DNA of 64,000 bases from Muribaculaceae bacterium (GTDB lineage: Bacteria; Bacteroidota; Bacteroidia; Bacteroidales; Muribaculaceae), in the NCBI GenBank assembly GCA_022510425.1, contig JAFLTO010000001.1, positions 1 through 64,000 of the forward strand, read 5' to 3'. The notes under the pieces are model-generated. The model saw nothing but the letters and a program-made list of their open reading frames with translations. It searched no databases and was not told the DNA's origin. Below are positions 33,425-44,617 of this stretch, piece by piece. Position numbers and translations under genes: made by a program. The first letter of the stretch is position 1. Each line of letters begins with the position of its first letter.

Positions 33425-34602
33425 AACTCATCCCTTATAATTTTAAAAACGAGATTTTATTACGAATCAATAAAATAAAATCAATTTTAAAAGATTCTGC
33501 CTCTGATGCTATTTTAGTGGCTTCCAATGCTAATATTTATTATACAACAGGAAGATTTTTCCGAGGTTATATATACATTCCGGTTGATAAGGCTCCAATA
33601 TGGTTTATAATAAAACCAAATGTATATGAGGAAGAAGACGGAATTTTTTATATTAGAAAACCGGAAGATATAAACACGATTCTTAAATCTCAAGGTTATG
33701 ATACACCTGTTTCAATAGCATTAGAAGAAAACGATCTTTCATATTCTGATGTAATTCGGCTTAAAGCTATATTTCCTGATTCCGTTTTAACTAATGGTTC
33801 CCCCCTACTAAAAAAAGCAAGGATGGTTAAAACTGAATGGGAACTCAATGAAATGAAGGAAGATGGATTGCATCAGTCCAAAGTATATGGAGAAGTTAAA
33901 GATTGCTATCATCAGGGAATGACTGATCTTGAACTCCAGATTGAAATAGAAAAAAGATTACGTTTGGAGGGATCTTTAGGAGTTTCAAGAGTTTCAGGAA
34001 ATCTTATGGAGATTAATCTTGGTTCTGTGATAAGCGGCGCTAATGCCGATAATCCAGGCCCCTATGAGTTTACTATGGGAGGAGAAGGGGTTCATCCGGC
34101 TCTTCCTGTGGGTGCCAATAATTCTATTATTCTTAAAGGACACACTGTTATGATTGATATGAACGGTGCCTTTAATGGTTATCAATCAGATATGACAAGA
34201 GTGTGGAGTTTAGGTGAAACATCTGATCTTGCCTTAAAAGCACATGCTTGTTCCTTAAAAATATTGAGAAAATTAGAAAAGGAAGCTTTACCCGGTGTGC
34301 CTGTGAAAGATTTGTATTTCATAGCAATGGAAATTGTTAATGAAGACTCTCTTCAAGAGTTTTTTATGGGTCACAAATCTCAAGTAGGATTTATTGGGCA
34401 TGGTGTGGGAATTGAACTTAATGAATTGCCTGTTTTAACACCAAAGAGCAAGGATATTTTAGAAGAAAACATGACCATTGCAATCGAACCTAAGTTTGTA
34501 ATTCCTCAAGTTGGTGCAGTGGGAGTGGAAAATACCTATATCGTTACAAATACCGGGCTTGAAAATATAACTATCTTCCCGGAGGATATTCAGAAGTTTT
34601 AG
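33421..34602 (+). CDS. M24 family Xaa-Pro aminopeptidase-like
   Basis: The 393-aa protein is a creatinase/prolidase-type metallopeptidase. The N-terminal domain covers residues 1-130. The pita-bread catalytic domain has ligands in MIDMNGAFNGYQSDMTR (two aspartates near 241-252), GHGVGIELNE (histidine near 329) and MTIAIEPKFV (glutamate near 359). It overlaps gldH by 4 bp, so it is co-translated. It acts in the cytoplasm on proline-containing peptides. Exact specificity is unknown. Confidence 0.85.
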   Translation: MKLIPYNFKNEILLRINKIKSILKDSASDAILVASNANIYYTTGRFFRGYIYIPVDKAPIWFIIKPNVYEEEDGIFYIRKPEDINTILKSQGYDTPVSIALEENDLSYSDVIRLKAIFPDSVLTNGSPLLKKARMVKTEWELNEMKEDGLHQSKVYGEVKDCYHQGMTDLELQIEIEKRLRLEGSLGVSRVSGNLMEINLGSVISGANADNPGPYEFTMGGEGVHPALPVGANNSIILKGHTVMIDMNGAFNGYQSDMTRVWSLGETSDLALKAHACSLKILRKLEKEALPGVPVKDLYFIAMEIVNEDSLQEFFMGHKSQVGFIGHGVGIELNELPVLTPKSKDILEENMTIAIEPKFVIPQVGAVGVENTYIVTNTGLENITIFPEDIQKF

Positions 34603-34605
34603 TTT

Positions 34606-36060
34606 ATGGATTTTCTGAAAAAACTTGATGCACCGGTTTTTCATTTGATTGGTGAAACTGCTGACCAACTTGGAAGAGAGGTTTATGTGGTAGGAGGTTT
34701 CGTTAGAGACCTGTTTTTAGAGCGACCCTCTAAAGATATTGATTTTGTCACTGTTGGAAGTGGGATTGAACTTGCGTCTGAAGTTGCTAAGAAATTGGGG
34801 CATAAAGCTAAACTCACTATTTTCCCTAATTACGGAACCGCTCAAGTTAAATATAAAGACTTAGAGTTAGAGTTTGTCGGAGCCAGAAGGGAATCTTATA
34901 ATAGAGATTCGAGAAACCCTATTGTTGAAAATGGCACTTTAGAAGAAGATCTAACAAGAAGAGATTTCACGATCAATGCAATGGCTGTATCAATCAATAA
35001 GAATAATTATGGTGAACTGCTCGATCCTTTCCATGGTCTTCTCGATTTAAGCAAAGGTATAATTAAGACTCCAACTAATCCGGATGTAACTTTTTCAGAC
35101 GATCCTCTGAGAATGTTAAGAGCTATTCGTTTTGCCTCTCAGTTAACCATCCCACAAAATCCTGAAGATAAAAAATTAATGCCATGGGAACTCGAAAACT
35201 TTAAACTTTCTCCTGAAACTTTTAATGCGATTAAAAGAAATGCTTCCAGAATGGAAATTATAACAAGAGAACGGATTAATACAGAACTTTCAAAAATAAT
35301 GATGTCTCCCAAACCGTCTGTTGGGTGGAAACTTTTGGATGAAACCGGTCTCCTGCCATATGTTTTCCCATGCTTAATTCCACTTAAGGGTGTGGAAATT
35401 GTGGGAGGAAGAGGTCATAAAGATAATTTTCATCACACCATTCAGGTTCTTGATAATGTAGCAGTACGTTCAGATAATGAATGGCTCCGTTGGGCAGCTT
35501 TATTCCATGACATAGCCAAACCGGCTACAAAAAAATATGATCCGGTTCTTGGTTGGACTTTCCATAGCCACAATTTTGTGGGGGAAAAGATGGTGCCTGC
35601 TATATTCAAGGAAATGAAATTACCTCTGAATGATAAAATGAAATATGTGGCAAAACTCGTAGGCCTGCATATGCGTCCTCAGTCGGTTGGAGAATCGGGT
35701 GTTACTGATTCAGGTGTACGTCGCCTTATCACCGAAGCTGGAGAAAACCTTGAAGATTTAATGATTCTTGCAGAATCGGATATCACCTCAAAAAAACCGG
35801 AAAAGGTAAGAATTCAATTGGAAGGTTTTAAGAAACTTAGAGAAAGAATTGACCAGATAAATGATGCAGATGCATTAAGAAATTGGAAAAATCCGGTGAA
35901 CGGAAGAGAAATAATTGAAAAATTAGGGGTGCCCGAAGGTCCTGAAGTAGCTGCTTTGAAGGATATTATCAAAGAAGCTATCTTGGAAGGAAAAATCCCA
36001 TACGATCATGATGCCGCATGGGAATATCTTATAGACCAAATGAACTTGACAAATCCTTAA
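34606..36060 (+). CDS. cca: CCA-adding / poly(A) polymerase with HD domain
   Basis: The 484-aa protein has the class II nucleotidyltransferase head GGFVRDLFLERPSKDIDFVTV (residues 31-51, catalytic DxD), ERIN-like RNA-binding helices, and an HD domain (AALFHDIAKP near residue 300). This matches the bacterial tRNA nucleotidyltransferase with an added HD phosphodiesterase. It restores CCA on tRNAs. It starts 4 bp behind the M24 peptidase and converges with yraN, the stop codons overlapping. Confidence 0.9.
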   Translation: MDFLKKLDAPVFHLIGETADQLGREVYVVGGFVRDLFLERPSKDIDFVTVGSGIELASEVAKKLGHKAKLTIFPNYGTAQVKYKDLELEFVGARRESYNRDSRNPIVENGTLEEDLTRRDFTINAMAVSINKNNYGELLDPFHGLLDLSKGIIKTPTNPDVTFSDDPLRMLRAIRFASQLTIPQNPEDKKLMPWELENFKLSPETFNAIKRNASRMEIITRERINTELSKIMMSPKPSVGWKLLDETGLLPYVFPCLIPLKGVEIVGGRGHKDNFHHTIQVLDNVAVRSDNEWLRWAALFHDIAKPATKKYDPVLGWTFHSHNFVGEKMVPAIFKEMKLPLNDKMKYVAKLVGLHMRPQSVGESGVTDSGVRRLITEAGENLEDLMILAESDITSKKPEKVRIQLEGFKKLRERIDQINDADALRNWKNPVNGREIIEKLGVPEGPEVAALKDIIKEAILEGKIPYDHDAAWEYLIDQMNLTNP

Positions 36061-36443
36061 AAAATATCGGCAGCCACAAAGGCATCTTCAAAAATTTCAA
36101 GTTGATAATTCTCCATATTTCCCGTTATAGTAGCTATATCAAATCTATACTGATATTGTCCTTTTAACCTTTTTATATAGGAATCAGCAGCTCTGATCAT
36201 TCTTCTCCTTTTATCTGAAGTGATGGTTGCCAAGGGATCTTCATCATCTCCACTTCTTGCCTTAACTTCTATAATAACAATAACATCCTCATTTTGTGCA
36301 ATGAGATCTATCTCAGTCTTACCAATCCGCCAGTTTCGTTCCAATATAGTATAACCATCTTGTATATAATACTGCGCTGTGATTTCTTCACCAAATTTTC
36401 CAAATTCAATTGCCTCTTTTTTCTTGTAATTTTTATCCATCAT
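36057..36443 (-). CDS. yraN: YraN-family protein (UPF0102)
   Basis: This is a 128-aa endonuclease-like fold with conserved GEEITAQYYIQDGYTIL and the nuclease-type core EIDLIAQNEDVIVIIEVKA (E, D, E-x-K). The family has the restriction-endonuclease fold but its role is uncertain. The stop lies inside the convergent cca stop. It starts 48 bp beyond the end of nadC and may share its transcript. Confidence 0.85.
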   Translation of the reverse strand: MMDKNYKKKEAIEFGKFGEEITAQYYIQDGYTILERNWRIGKTEIDLIAQNEDVIVIIEVKARSGDDEDPLATITSDKRRRMIRAADSYIKRLKGQYQYRFDIATITGNMENYQLEIFEDAFVAADIF

Positions 36444-36490
36444 AAGAGGTTTGTAAATTTCTTATTAATATCTTTAATTCGGGTACAAAG

Positions 36491-37339
36491 CTAAAAGGCT
36501 TTAAATGACATATCAAGTCCTTTTACACTATGTGTCAATGCTCCCACAGATATAAAATCAACACCGGTTTCCCCATAATCTCTTAAGTTCTCTATTGTTA
36601 TTCCTCCTGACGATTCGGTTTCTTTTTTGCCAGCTACAATCTTTACAGCTTCTTTAGTAAGTTCCGGTGTGAAATTATCAAACATGATTCTATCCACTTC
36701 AGGCATTTCAGTGAGTTTCTTTACATCTTCAAGGGTTCTGGCTTCAACCTCTATTTTAAGATTTTTTCCCTTTAGATTACAATAGTCTTTTGCTCTTTTA
36801 ACCGCCTTTTCAATACCACCGGCAAAATCAATATGATTGTCTTTTATAAGAATCATATCAAATAGGCCTATTCTATGGTTTTCTCCTCCTCCTGTTTTTA
36901 CAGCTTCTTTTTCTAACAATCGCATTCCGGGTGTAGTCTTTCGGGTATCAAGCACTTTTGTTTTAAGTCCTTTTAGACGGTCTTGATATTTTTTGGTCAT
37001 TGTAGCCACACCGCTCATTCTTTGCATTATGTTCAACATAGTTCGTTCTGCCATCAACAGAGATCTGACAGAACCCTCAGCAGTAAAAACAATGTCTCCT
37101 GGTTTAACTTCCGACCCATCGTTTATTAACACATTAATTTTTATAGACGGATCTATTTTATGTAAGACTTTTCCAGCCATCTCCACTCCGGAAACTACAC
37201 CTTCCTCCTTAATTAAGAGCTTTGAACGGCCCATTTCCTCTTCAGGAATGGTAGAAAGAGTTGTATGGTCACCGTCTCCTATGTCTTCAGCAAAGGATAA
37301 ATCCAGCAATTCGTCTATTAATTCTTCGCGTGTTTTCAT
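36491..37339 (-). CDS. nadC: Nicotinate-nucleotide diphosphorylase (quinolinate PRTase)
   Basis: NadC makes nicotinate mononucleotide from quinolinate and PRPP. I use the ATG at 37339 because a promoter lies inside the longer frame (TAATTTTG at 37376-37369 on the - strand). That gives 282 aa, standard for the family. Key segments are RMSGVATMTKKYQ, the DTRKTTPGMRLLEKEAVKTGG active-site block (near residue 140), ENHRIGLFDMILIKDNH, and the C-terminal FISVGALTHSVKGLDMS. It runs into yraN. Confidence 0.93.
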   Translation of the reverse strand: MKTREELIDELLDLSFAEDIGDGDHTTLSTIPEEEMGRSKLLIKEEGVVSGVEMAGKVLHKIDPSIKINVLINDGSEVKPGDIVFTAEGSVRSLLMAERTMLNIMQRMSGVATMTKKYQDRLKGLKTKVLDTRKTTPGMRLLEKEAVKTGGGENHRIGLFDMILIKDNHIDFAGGIEKAVKRAKDYCNLKGKNLKIEVEARTLEDVKKLTEMPEVDRIMFDNFTPELTKEAVKIVAGKKETESSGGITIENLRDYGETGVDFISVGALTHSVKGLDMSFKAF

Positions 37340-37368
37340 CTTTTTACTTAAATTTTTACACGTTTTTG

Positions 37369-37376
37369 CAAAATTA
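37369..37376 (-). promoter_or_regulatory. Promoter of nadC
   Basis: TAATTTTG on the - strand. It fixes the nadC start at 37339 rather than the longer frame beginning at 37381. Confidence 0.6.
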
Positions 37377-37478
37377 ATCAAAATAATTGCTATTTTTTTA
37401 AAAAACTTTCCTTTCCCCTTTCACGTTATATTTTTAGATGAATTACAAAAATAATAATAACCATAAACCATTTTACAA

Positions 37479-38906
37479 ATGAATAAATCCGCAGTAGTTG
37501 CAATGCTTGCGCTTGCGATCGCTCCTGTTTGTGCCAAAGACCGTCTGACACATAATCCTAAAGTAACAAATGATGAGACTATACTTCATGTCTGGAGTTG
37601 GAATTTCCCTACTATCGCTGAAAATATGTCTAAAATAGCAGATTCCGGCTTTACTATGATACAAACTTCTCCGGTTCAAGAAAGTTTTCAACCGGAAGGT
37701 GCAGGTAAAAAGATTTTTGATGCCGAGGAAGGCAACTGGTATTACTATTATCAGCCTACTGCCTGGAGTGTGGGCAATTATATTCTGGGCACTAAGGAAC
37801 AAATGCAGCAGATGCTCGACTCGGCTAATAAATATAATGTTAGAGTGATAGTTGACGTGCTTCCTAATCACACCGCTTTTGATGTGGATGCCGTATCTGA
37901 TGAATTTGTAAATGCGGTTGGTGGAAGAGATAAACTTTATCATTCCAACGGTCTTCAACCAATTAATGATTATAATGATCGTCTCGAATGTACCCTTTGG
38001 GCTTCCGGTGGACTTCCTGATGTTAATACAGAAAACCCGGCTTTCCAAAAATATTATATGCAATTTGTAAATGAACTTCTGGATATGGGTGTTGGTGGGT
38101 TCCGTTATGACACTGCTAAACATATAGGCTTACCCTCAGATCCTGTTGATACTGCATCAGGTGTAGTCATTAACGATTTCTGGGATGTTGCAACAGGGCG
38201 TAAAGCCGTCGACGGTGTGCAACTGGCAGTCCCTTACGAAGATTTATTTGTCTATGGAGAAGTGCTTCAAGACAGAAATGTTAATGAAGAAGGATATGCT
38301 GAATATATGGGTCAAACCGCTTCTTCATATGGTCATGTTCTTCGTGAAGCTCTTGAAAAAGGAAGTGCAAATGGCTATGACCTTAAAAATTGGTATCATT
38401 CAAGTGCTCCTGAATATCTCACCACATGGGTAGAAAGTCACGACACTTATGCCAATGCTCATGAATCCGCACATCTCTCAGATGATCAGATTCGCACCGG
38501 ATGGGTTTTCTTGACAGCTCGTCAAAATGGGATACCTTTATTCTTTAGCCGTCCTATGGGTTCTACCCGTCAAGCATATTGGGGTGACAATGTTTTAGGT
38601 GCTCGTGGTAACGATGAGTTCTTCCATCCGGAAGTTGTGGCTGTTAATAATTTCCGTAAAGAAATGTCAGGTCAACCTGAAGATATACAAATAACAGATA
38701 ATGGCCAAGTATTGGTAGTGAACAGAGGTAAAAAAGGTGCCGCTATCTCTAATATTGCTAATATTGCCAATTTTGTCAATGTTCCGACCGGGCTTCCTAA
38801 TGGCACTTATAAAGATGAAGTTTACGGAAAAGAGTTTAAGGTTAAGAATGGTATATTATCAGGTATTGCAGCACCTTTGACCACATATATCCTTAAAAAG
38901 AAATAA
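37479..38906 (+). CDS. Secreted GH13 alpha-amylase
   Basis: The signal peptide MNKSAVVAMLALAIAPVCA is followed by a compact GH13 catalytic domain. Region I is VIVDVLPNHT (near residue 122). The nucleophile aspartate lies in GGFRYDTAKH (near 213), the acid/base glutamate in VYGEV (near 262) and the third acid in WVESHDTYAN (near 321). The C-terminal 85 residues form the beta-domain. Starch hydrolysis in the periplasm or at the surface is expected. It has no carbohydrate-binding module and no sus-type neighbours. Length 475 aa is at the small end for GH13. Confidence 0.85.
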   Translation: MNKSAVVAMLALAIAPVCAKDRLTHNPKVTNDETILHVWSWNFPTIAENMSKIADSGFTMIQTSPVQESFQPEGAGKKIFDAEEGNWYYYYQPTAWSVGNYILGTKEQMQQMLDSANKYNVRVIVDVLPNHTAFDVDAVSDEFVNAVGGRDKLYHSNGLQPINDYNDRLECTLWASGGLPDVNTENPAFQKYYMQFVNELLDMGVGGFRYDTAKHIGLPSDPVDTASGVVINDFWDVATGRKAVDGVQLAVPYEDLFVYGEVLQDRNVNEEGYAEYMGQTASSYGHVLREALEKGSANGYDLKNWYHSSAPEYLTTWVESHDTYANAHESAHLSDDQIRTGWVFLTARQNGIPLFFSRPMGSTRQAYWGDNVLGARGNDEFFHPEVVAVNNFRKEMSGQPEDIQITDNGQVLVVNRGKKGAAISNIANIANFVNVPTGLPNGTYKDEVYGKEFKVKNGILSGIAAPLTTYILKKK

Positions 38907-38996
38907 TCTCTTATTTTGGCATATAATTTGTCTTGATAAGAGAGATTGTAATGTAATCATATATAAGTAACCAATAACTTAAATCTAAAATACAAT

Positions 38997-39269
38997 ATGA
39001 ATCTAAAACCACTTGCAGATAGAGTACTTATCAAACCTACTCCTGCAGAAGAAGTCACTATGAGTGGCATAATTATTCCTGATTCTGCCAAAGAAAAACC
39101 TTTACGTGGAACTGTACTGGCAGTTGGAAACGGTACAAAGGATGAAGAAATGCATCTTAAAGAAGGTGATCAAGTGCTTTATGGTAAATACGCCGGCACT
39201 GAAATAGAATACGAAGGTGATAAATACCTTATCATGCGTCAATCTGATGTATTTGCTGTTATCGGATAA
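38997..39269 (+). CDS. groES: Co-chaperonin GroES
   Basis: A 90-aa single-domain cap of the chaperonin. Visible hallmarks: [12 protein letters not shown] at the start, the mobile loop [18 protein letters not shown], and [20 protein letters not shown] near the end. It forms the usual pair with groEL 43 bp downstream. Confidence 0.96.
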   Translation: MNLKPLADRVLIKPTPAEEVTMSGIIIPDSAKEKPLRGTVLAVGNGTKDEEMHLKEGDQVLYGKYAGTEIEYEGDKYLIMRQSDVFAVIG

Positions 39270-39296
39270 CCTTATAATTTTAAATGTAAAAACTAA

Positions 39297-40949
<1,653 letters not shown>

Positions 40950-40988
40950 TCCTTACATCTATCTTTTAAAATAAATAGTTTCTAAATA

Positions 40989-41026
40989 TACAAACGGTTG
41001 GATTAAATCCAACCGTTTGTATTTTA
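40989..41026. terminator. Bidirectional terminator between groEL and the SIMPL gene
   Basis: A 15-bp perfect stem (40989-41003 with 41007-41021) with a three-base loop. T-rich sequence follows on the + strand, and the - strand gene at 41056 also ends nearby. Confidence 0.85.
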
Positions 41027-41055
41027 TAAGAACATAGTTCAATTAGTTCTTACTA

Positions 41056-41766
41056 TTATTCTAAATAATAAATTATCGAAGACACTACCCGAATTTTCTT
41101 AATATAAGGAGTATATTGATCACGATCTTCAATAGAGAATTGACCTTGTGATGCAGTTTGTATCCTGCCAACTTTGCTGCCTGAATCTTCTGCAAATTTA
41201 TCGGCTGCTTCTCTTGCGTTTTGGGTAGCTTCTGCTATCATCTCAGGTTTTATAGCATTTAAATCCGTGTATTCATAGATAGTTTGATATTGATAATCAC
41301 CTGCAACTATTGCAATTCCTTGTTTCAATAGTTCTGCCTGTTTCTTTATAAGTTCATTAATTTTATCCACCTTGGAAGAGGTGACAACTACTACATTTGT
41401 TACATTGTATCTGTATGGATTCTGGTTATAGGAATATCGGTCGGCCTGTAAATCTATAACAGCCGGAGGATTTATGGAGATTTCAGAATCTTCTATTCCG
41501 TTTTGTTTTAGAAAATCTAATATCACTCGGTTGGTGTTTTCAATATTTGCAAAAATACTGGGTAAATAACTGCCCACTTCCTTACTTACAATAGGCCAAG
41601 TAACTTTATTGGCTCTTACTTCTCTTTCACACAAACCTCTTACGGTAACTGTGCGGTTACTATCATGCAGATGTGTCAAGCCATATCTCAAAAATATTCC
41701 CAACACAATCAATCCTATGCATACCAAAAAACCTTGGAGGGTCACACTTCCTTTCAATCTATTCAT
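41056..41766 (-). CDS. SIMPL-domain (DUF541) protein
   Basis: An N-terminal membrane anchor (LQGFLVCIGLIVLGIFL) is followed by a SIMPL domain (residues 35-230). Typical segments are TVRGLCEREVRANKVTWPI, FLKQNGIEDSEIS, VNNVVVVTSSKVDKIN-like LIKKQAEL, and the closing IKKIRVVSSIIYYLE. The function of the family is poorly defined (some members bind signalling partners or stress factors). It starts 4 bp after dtd ends and shares its transcript. Confidence 0.8.
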   Translation of the reverse strand: MNRLKGSVTLQGFLVCIGLIVLGIFLRYGLTHLHDSNRTVTVRGLCEREVRANKVTWPIVSKEVGSYLPSIFANIENTNRVILDFLKQNGIEDSEISINPPAVIDLQADRYSYNQNPYRYNVTNVVVVTSSKVDKINELIKKQAELLKQGIAIVAGDYQYQTIYEYTDLNAIKPEMIAEATQNAREAADKFAEDSGSKVGRIQTASQGQFSIEDRDQYTPYIKKIRVVSSIIYYLE

Positions 41767-41770
41767 AATT

Positions 41771-42223
41771 TTATTCCTTCAATTTTGAATCAATAATAAT
41801 AGTAACTGGTCCATCATTTATAAGTGATACCTTCATATCGGCCCCAAAGATACCTTTTTTTACTTGATCTCCAAGTTTTTCAGATAATAAATCACAAAAT
41901 TTATTATATAATGGCAATGCATCTTCAGGTCTTGCGGCCCTTATATAACTTGGTCTATTGCCTTTTTTGGTTGAAGCAGTCAAGGTAAATTGACTTATGG
42001 CTAAAATTGCGCCATTAATATCCTTTATAGATAAATTCATTACATTTTCTTCATCCGGGAAAATTCTCATATTTATAATTTTATTTGCCAGCCAGTCTGC
42101 ATCCCCGTCAGAATCTCCGTTCTCAATACCCACAAAAATCAACATCCCTTTTCCTATTTGGGCAATCTTTTCTTTTAAAACTTCTACCGAGGCCTCACAA
42201 ACTCTTTGTATCACTAATCTCAT
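41771..42223 (-). CDS. dtd: D-aminoacyl-tRNA deacylase
   Basis: Dtd removes D-amino acids from tRNA. I start at the ATG 42223 (MRLVIQRV), the classic beginning. A TTG two codons upstream is unlikely. The catalytic motif SQFTL (near residue 78) and the C-terminal NDGPVTI (the NxPxT motif) are intact. Length 150 aa is standard. Confidence 0.93.
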   Translation of the reverse strand: MRLVIQRVCEASVEVLKEKIAQIGKGMLIFVGIENGDSDGDADWLANKIINMRIFPDEENVMNLSIKDINGAILAISQFTLTASTKKGNRPSYIRAARPEDALPLYNKFCDLLSEKLGDQVKKGIFGADMKVSLINDGPVTIIIDSKLKE

Positions 42224-42321
42224 AAGCAAAAATTATTATAGAAGAAAAACAGGCAAAATTAATGAAAACATAAATCGACTAAAAAATGTTATACTAATAG
42301 TTTGTATAAATTATTGAAATA

Positions 42322-44592
42322 ATGGCAAAAGTTACTAAAGAAATGGCCTTGGAATACCATGAAGAGGGTAAGCCGGGCAAAATTGAAATAGTTCCCACAA
42401 AACCTTATTCATCGCAACGAGATTTAGCATTAGCTTATTCACCTGGAGTGGCATTCCCGTGCCTGGAAATAGAAAAGGATCCGGAAGATGCCTATCGGTA
42501 CACAAATAAAGGAAATCTGGTAGGTGTTATCAGTAATGGCACCGCTGTATTAGGACTCGGGGATATAGGTGCATTGGCAGGTAAACCCGTAATGGAAGGT
42601 AAAGCGCTATTATTTAAAATATTTGCCGGACTCGATGCATTCGACATTGAAATAAATGAAAAAGACCCGGATAAGGTTATTGAAATTGTAAAAGCTATAT
42701 CCCCCACTTTCGGTGGAATTAACCTTGAAGATATCAAAGCACCTGAATGTTTCACTATAGAAAAAAGACTCAAGGAAGAATGTGAAATCCCTATAATGCA
42801 TGATGACCAACACGGCACTGCAATTATATCCGGAGCCGGGTTGCTTAACGCTCTTTTGATTCAAGGGAAAAAAATAAAAGATATAAAATTGGTAGTTAAT
42901 GGTGCAGGTGCTGCTGCTATTAGCTGCACAAAACTATATGTGGCTCTTGGAGTTGATCCCGAGAATGTGGTGATGTGCGATTCTAAGGGAGTAATAAGGT
43001 CGGATAGAGAAGGATTAACAGGCGAAAAGAAAAAATTTGCCACTAAACGAGACCTTCACACATTGTCAGAAGCTATGGTAGATGCCGATGTATTTTTAGG
43101 ATTAAGTGTAAAAGGAGTTTTGACTCCGGAAATGATTAAGACGATGGCACCCAAACCAATAGTTTTTGCATTGGCAAACCCTGATCCTGAGATAACGTAT
43201 GAAGAAGCCATAGACTCTCGCCCTGATGTTATAGTTGCCACCGGTAGAAGTGACTATCCAAATCAGATTAACAATGTAATAGGATTTCCTTACATATTCA
43301 GAGGAGCATTGGATTGTGGAGCTACCGGTATAAATGAAGAAATGAAAATTGCCGCTGTACATGCAATAGCGGATCTGGCACGTCTGCCGGTACCTGCAGT
43401 TGTTGACGAAGCATACGGACGGAACAACATTAAATTTGGAAGAGATTATATTCTCCCAAAACCTTTGGATCCCCGGTTACTACTGTCAGTGGCTCCTGCA
43501 GTAGCAGAAGCTGCCGACAAATCAGGAATAGCCAAAAGGCCTATTAAAAATTGGGACGAATATCAAAACAAATTAAGAAGCCTAATGGGAGATGACGGAA
43601 AGATGATGCGTCGTCTCGCAGATTTGGCAAGGGAAGACAAACGAAGGGTTGTAATTTGTGAAGGTAATACTGATAACATGCTTCGTGCTGCCGTAAGACT
43701 TGCTCATGATGGTGTTTGCCGTCCTGTAGTTTTAGGTAATGAAGAAATGATTGAAAAAAGAGCTAACCGTTTGGGTCTTGACTTGGCAGGCATAGAAATT
43801 GTGAATCCTCGCCATGATAGAGAAGAGGTGACTCGTCATAGATATGCTTCTATTTTGGCTACAAAGAAAGGAAGACAAGGATACACCTACGCATTGGCTC
43901 TTGAAAAAATGTACGACCGTTCTTATTTCGGTATGATGATGGTTGAAGCAGGCGATGCCGACTCTTGTTTAGTAGCTACTTATTCTGCCGGTGAATCTAT
44001 TGCCGGGGATATGGCTGATATTATCGGAATTCAAGATGGTTTCAATCATTTCGCAACCATGCATATTCTGAATACAAGAAAGGGAACTTACTTCATAGCA
44101 GATACCGCAGTTAATCCTGATGCAGATACGTCAGCCTTGGTTGATATTGCTCGTCTCTGTGACCAGTCTGTCAGATTCTTTGCTCAAGAACCGGTAATGG
44201 CTATGCTTTCTTATAGTAATTTCGGTTCTTCAAAAAAGAAAGAGGCGACAATGGTGGCAGATGCAGTGAAAATTCTTCATGAAAAATATCCTGAAATTAA
44301 GGTGGATGGAGAAATGCAAGTGGATTTTGCTCTCAATACAAGAAGAAGAGATGAGCGGTATCCTTTCAACTCAATAAAAGGTAAAGAAGTCAATACCTTG
44401 ATTTTCCCTAATTTGACAGCGGCAAATGTAACCGGCAAATTGATGTTGAGCATGGGTATAGGATCGATAATTGGACCCATACAGATAGGACTTAAAAAAC
44501 CTGTGTATTTTGTTAATGGTAATGCAAGTGAAAGTGAAATTTATGATATCGTTACCATATCAGCTGTTGAGGCAAGCCTTAAGCATAAATAA
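42322..44592 (+). CDS. maeB: NADP-dependent malic enzyme, MaeB-type
   Basis: The 756-aa fusion has an N-terminal malic enzyme (residues 1-410) and a C-terminal phosphotransacetylase-like domain (residues 430-756). The malic part shows [12 protein letters not shown], the metal-binding DDQHGTA, and the nucleotide site [12 protein letters not shown]. The PTA part has [11 protein letters not shown]-like sequence and [13 protein letters not shown]. MaeB decarboxylates malate to pyruvate in the cytoplasm. The PTA domain is generally regulatory. It converges with the U32 gene, only 25 bp apart. Confidence 0.93.
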   Translation: MAKVTKEMALEYHEEGKPGKIEIVPTKPYSSQRDLALAYSPGVAFPCLEIEKDPEDAYRYTNKGNLVGVISNGTAVLGLGDIGALAGKPVMEGKALLFKIFAGLDAFDIEINEKDPDKVIEIVKAISPTFGGINLEDIKAPECFTIEKRLKEECEIPIMHDDQHGTAIISGAGLLNALLIQGKKIKDIKLVVNGAGAAAISCTKLYVALGVDPENVVMCDSKGVIRSDREGLTGEKKKFATKRDLHTLSEAMVDADVFLGLSVKGVLTPEMIKTMAPKPIVFALANPDPEITYEEAIDSRPDVIVATGRSDYPNQINNVIGFPYIFRGALDCGATGINEEMKIAAVHAIADLARLPVPAVVDEAYGRNNIKFGRDYILPKPLDPRLLLSVAPAVAEAADKSGIAKRPIKNWDEYQNKLRSLMGDDGKMMRRLADLAREDKRRVVICEGNTDNMLRAAVRLAHDGVCRPVVLGNEEMIEKRANRLGLDLAGIEIVNPRHDREEVTRHRYASILATKKGRQGYTYALALEKMYDRSYFGMMMVEAGDADSCLVATYSAGESIAGDMADIIGIQDGFNHFATMHILNTRKGTYFIADTAVNPDADTSALVDIARLCDQSVRFFAQEPVMAMLSYSNFGSSKKKEATMVADAVKILHEKYPEIKVDGEMQVDFALNTRRRDERYPFNSIKGKEVNTLIFPNLTAANVTGKLMLSMGIGSIIGPIQIGLKKPVYFVNGNASESEIYDIVTISAVEASLKHK

Positions 44593-44617
44593 AAAAACTA
44601 TGAATGTATTCAAGGAG

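Noticed and set aside
37340-37381. Longer nadC start
   Set aside because: A - strand promoter lies within this extension, so it would not be transcribed.
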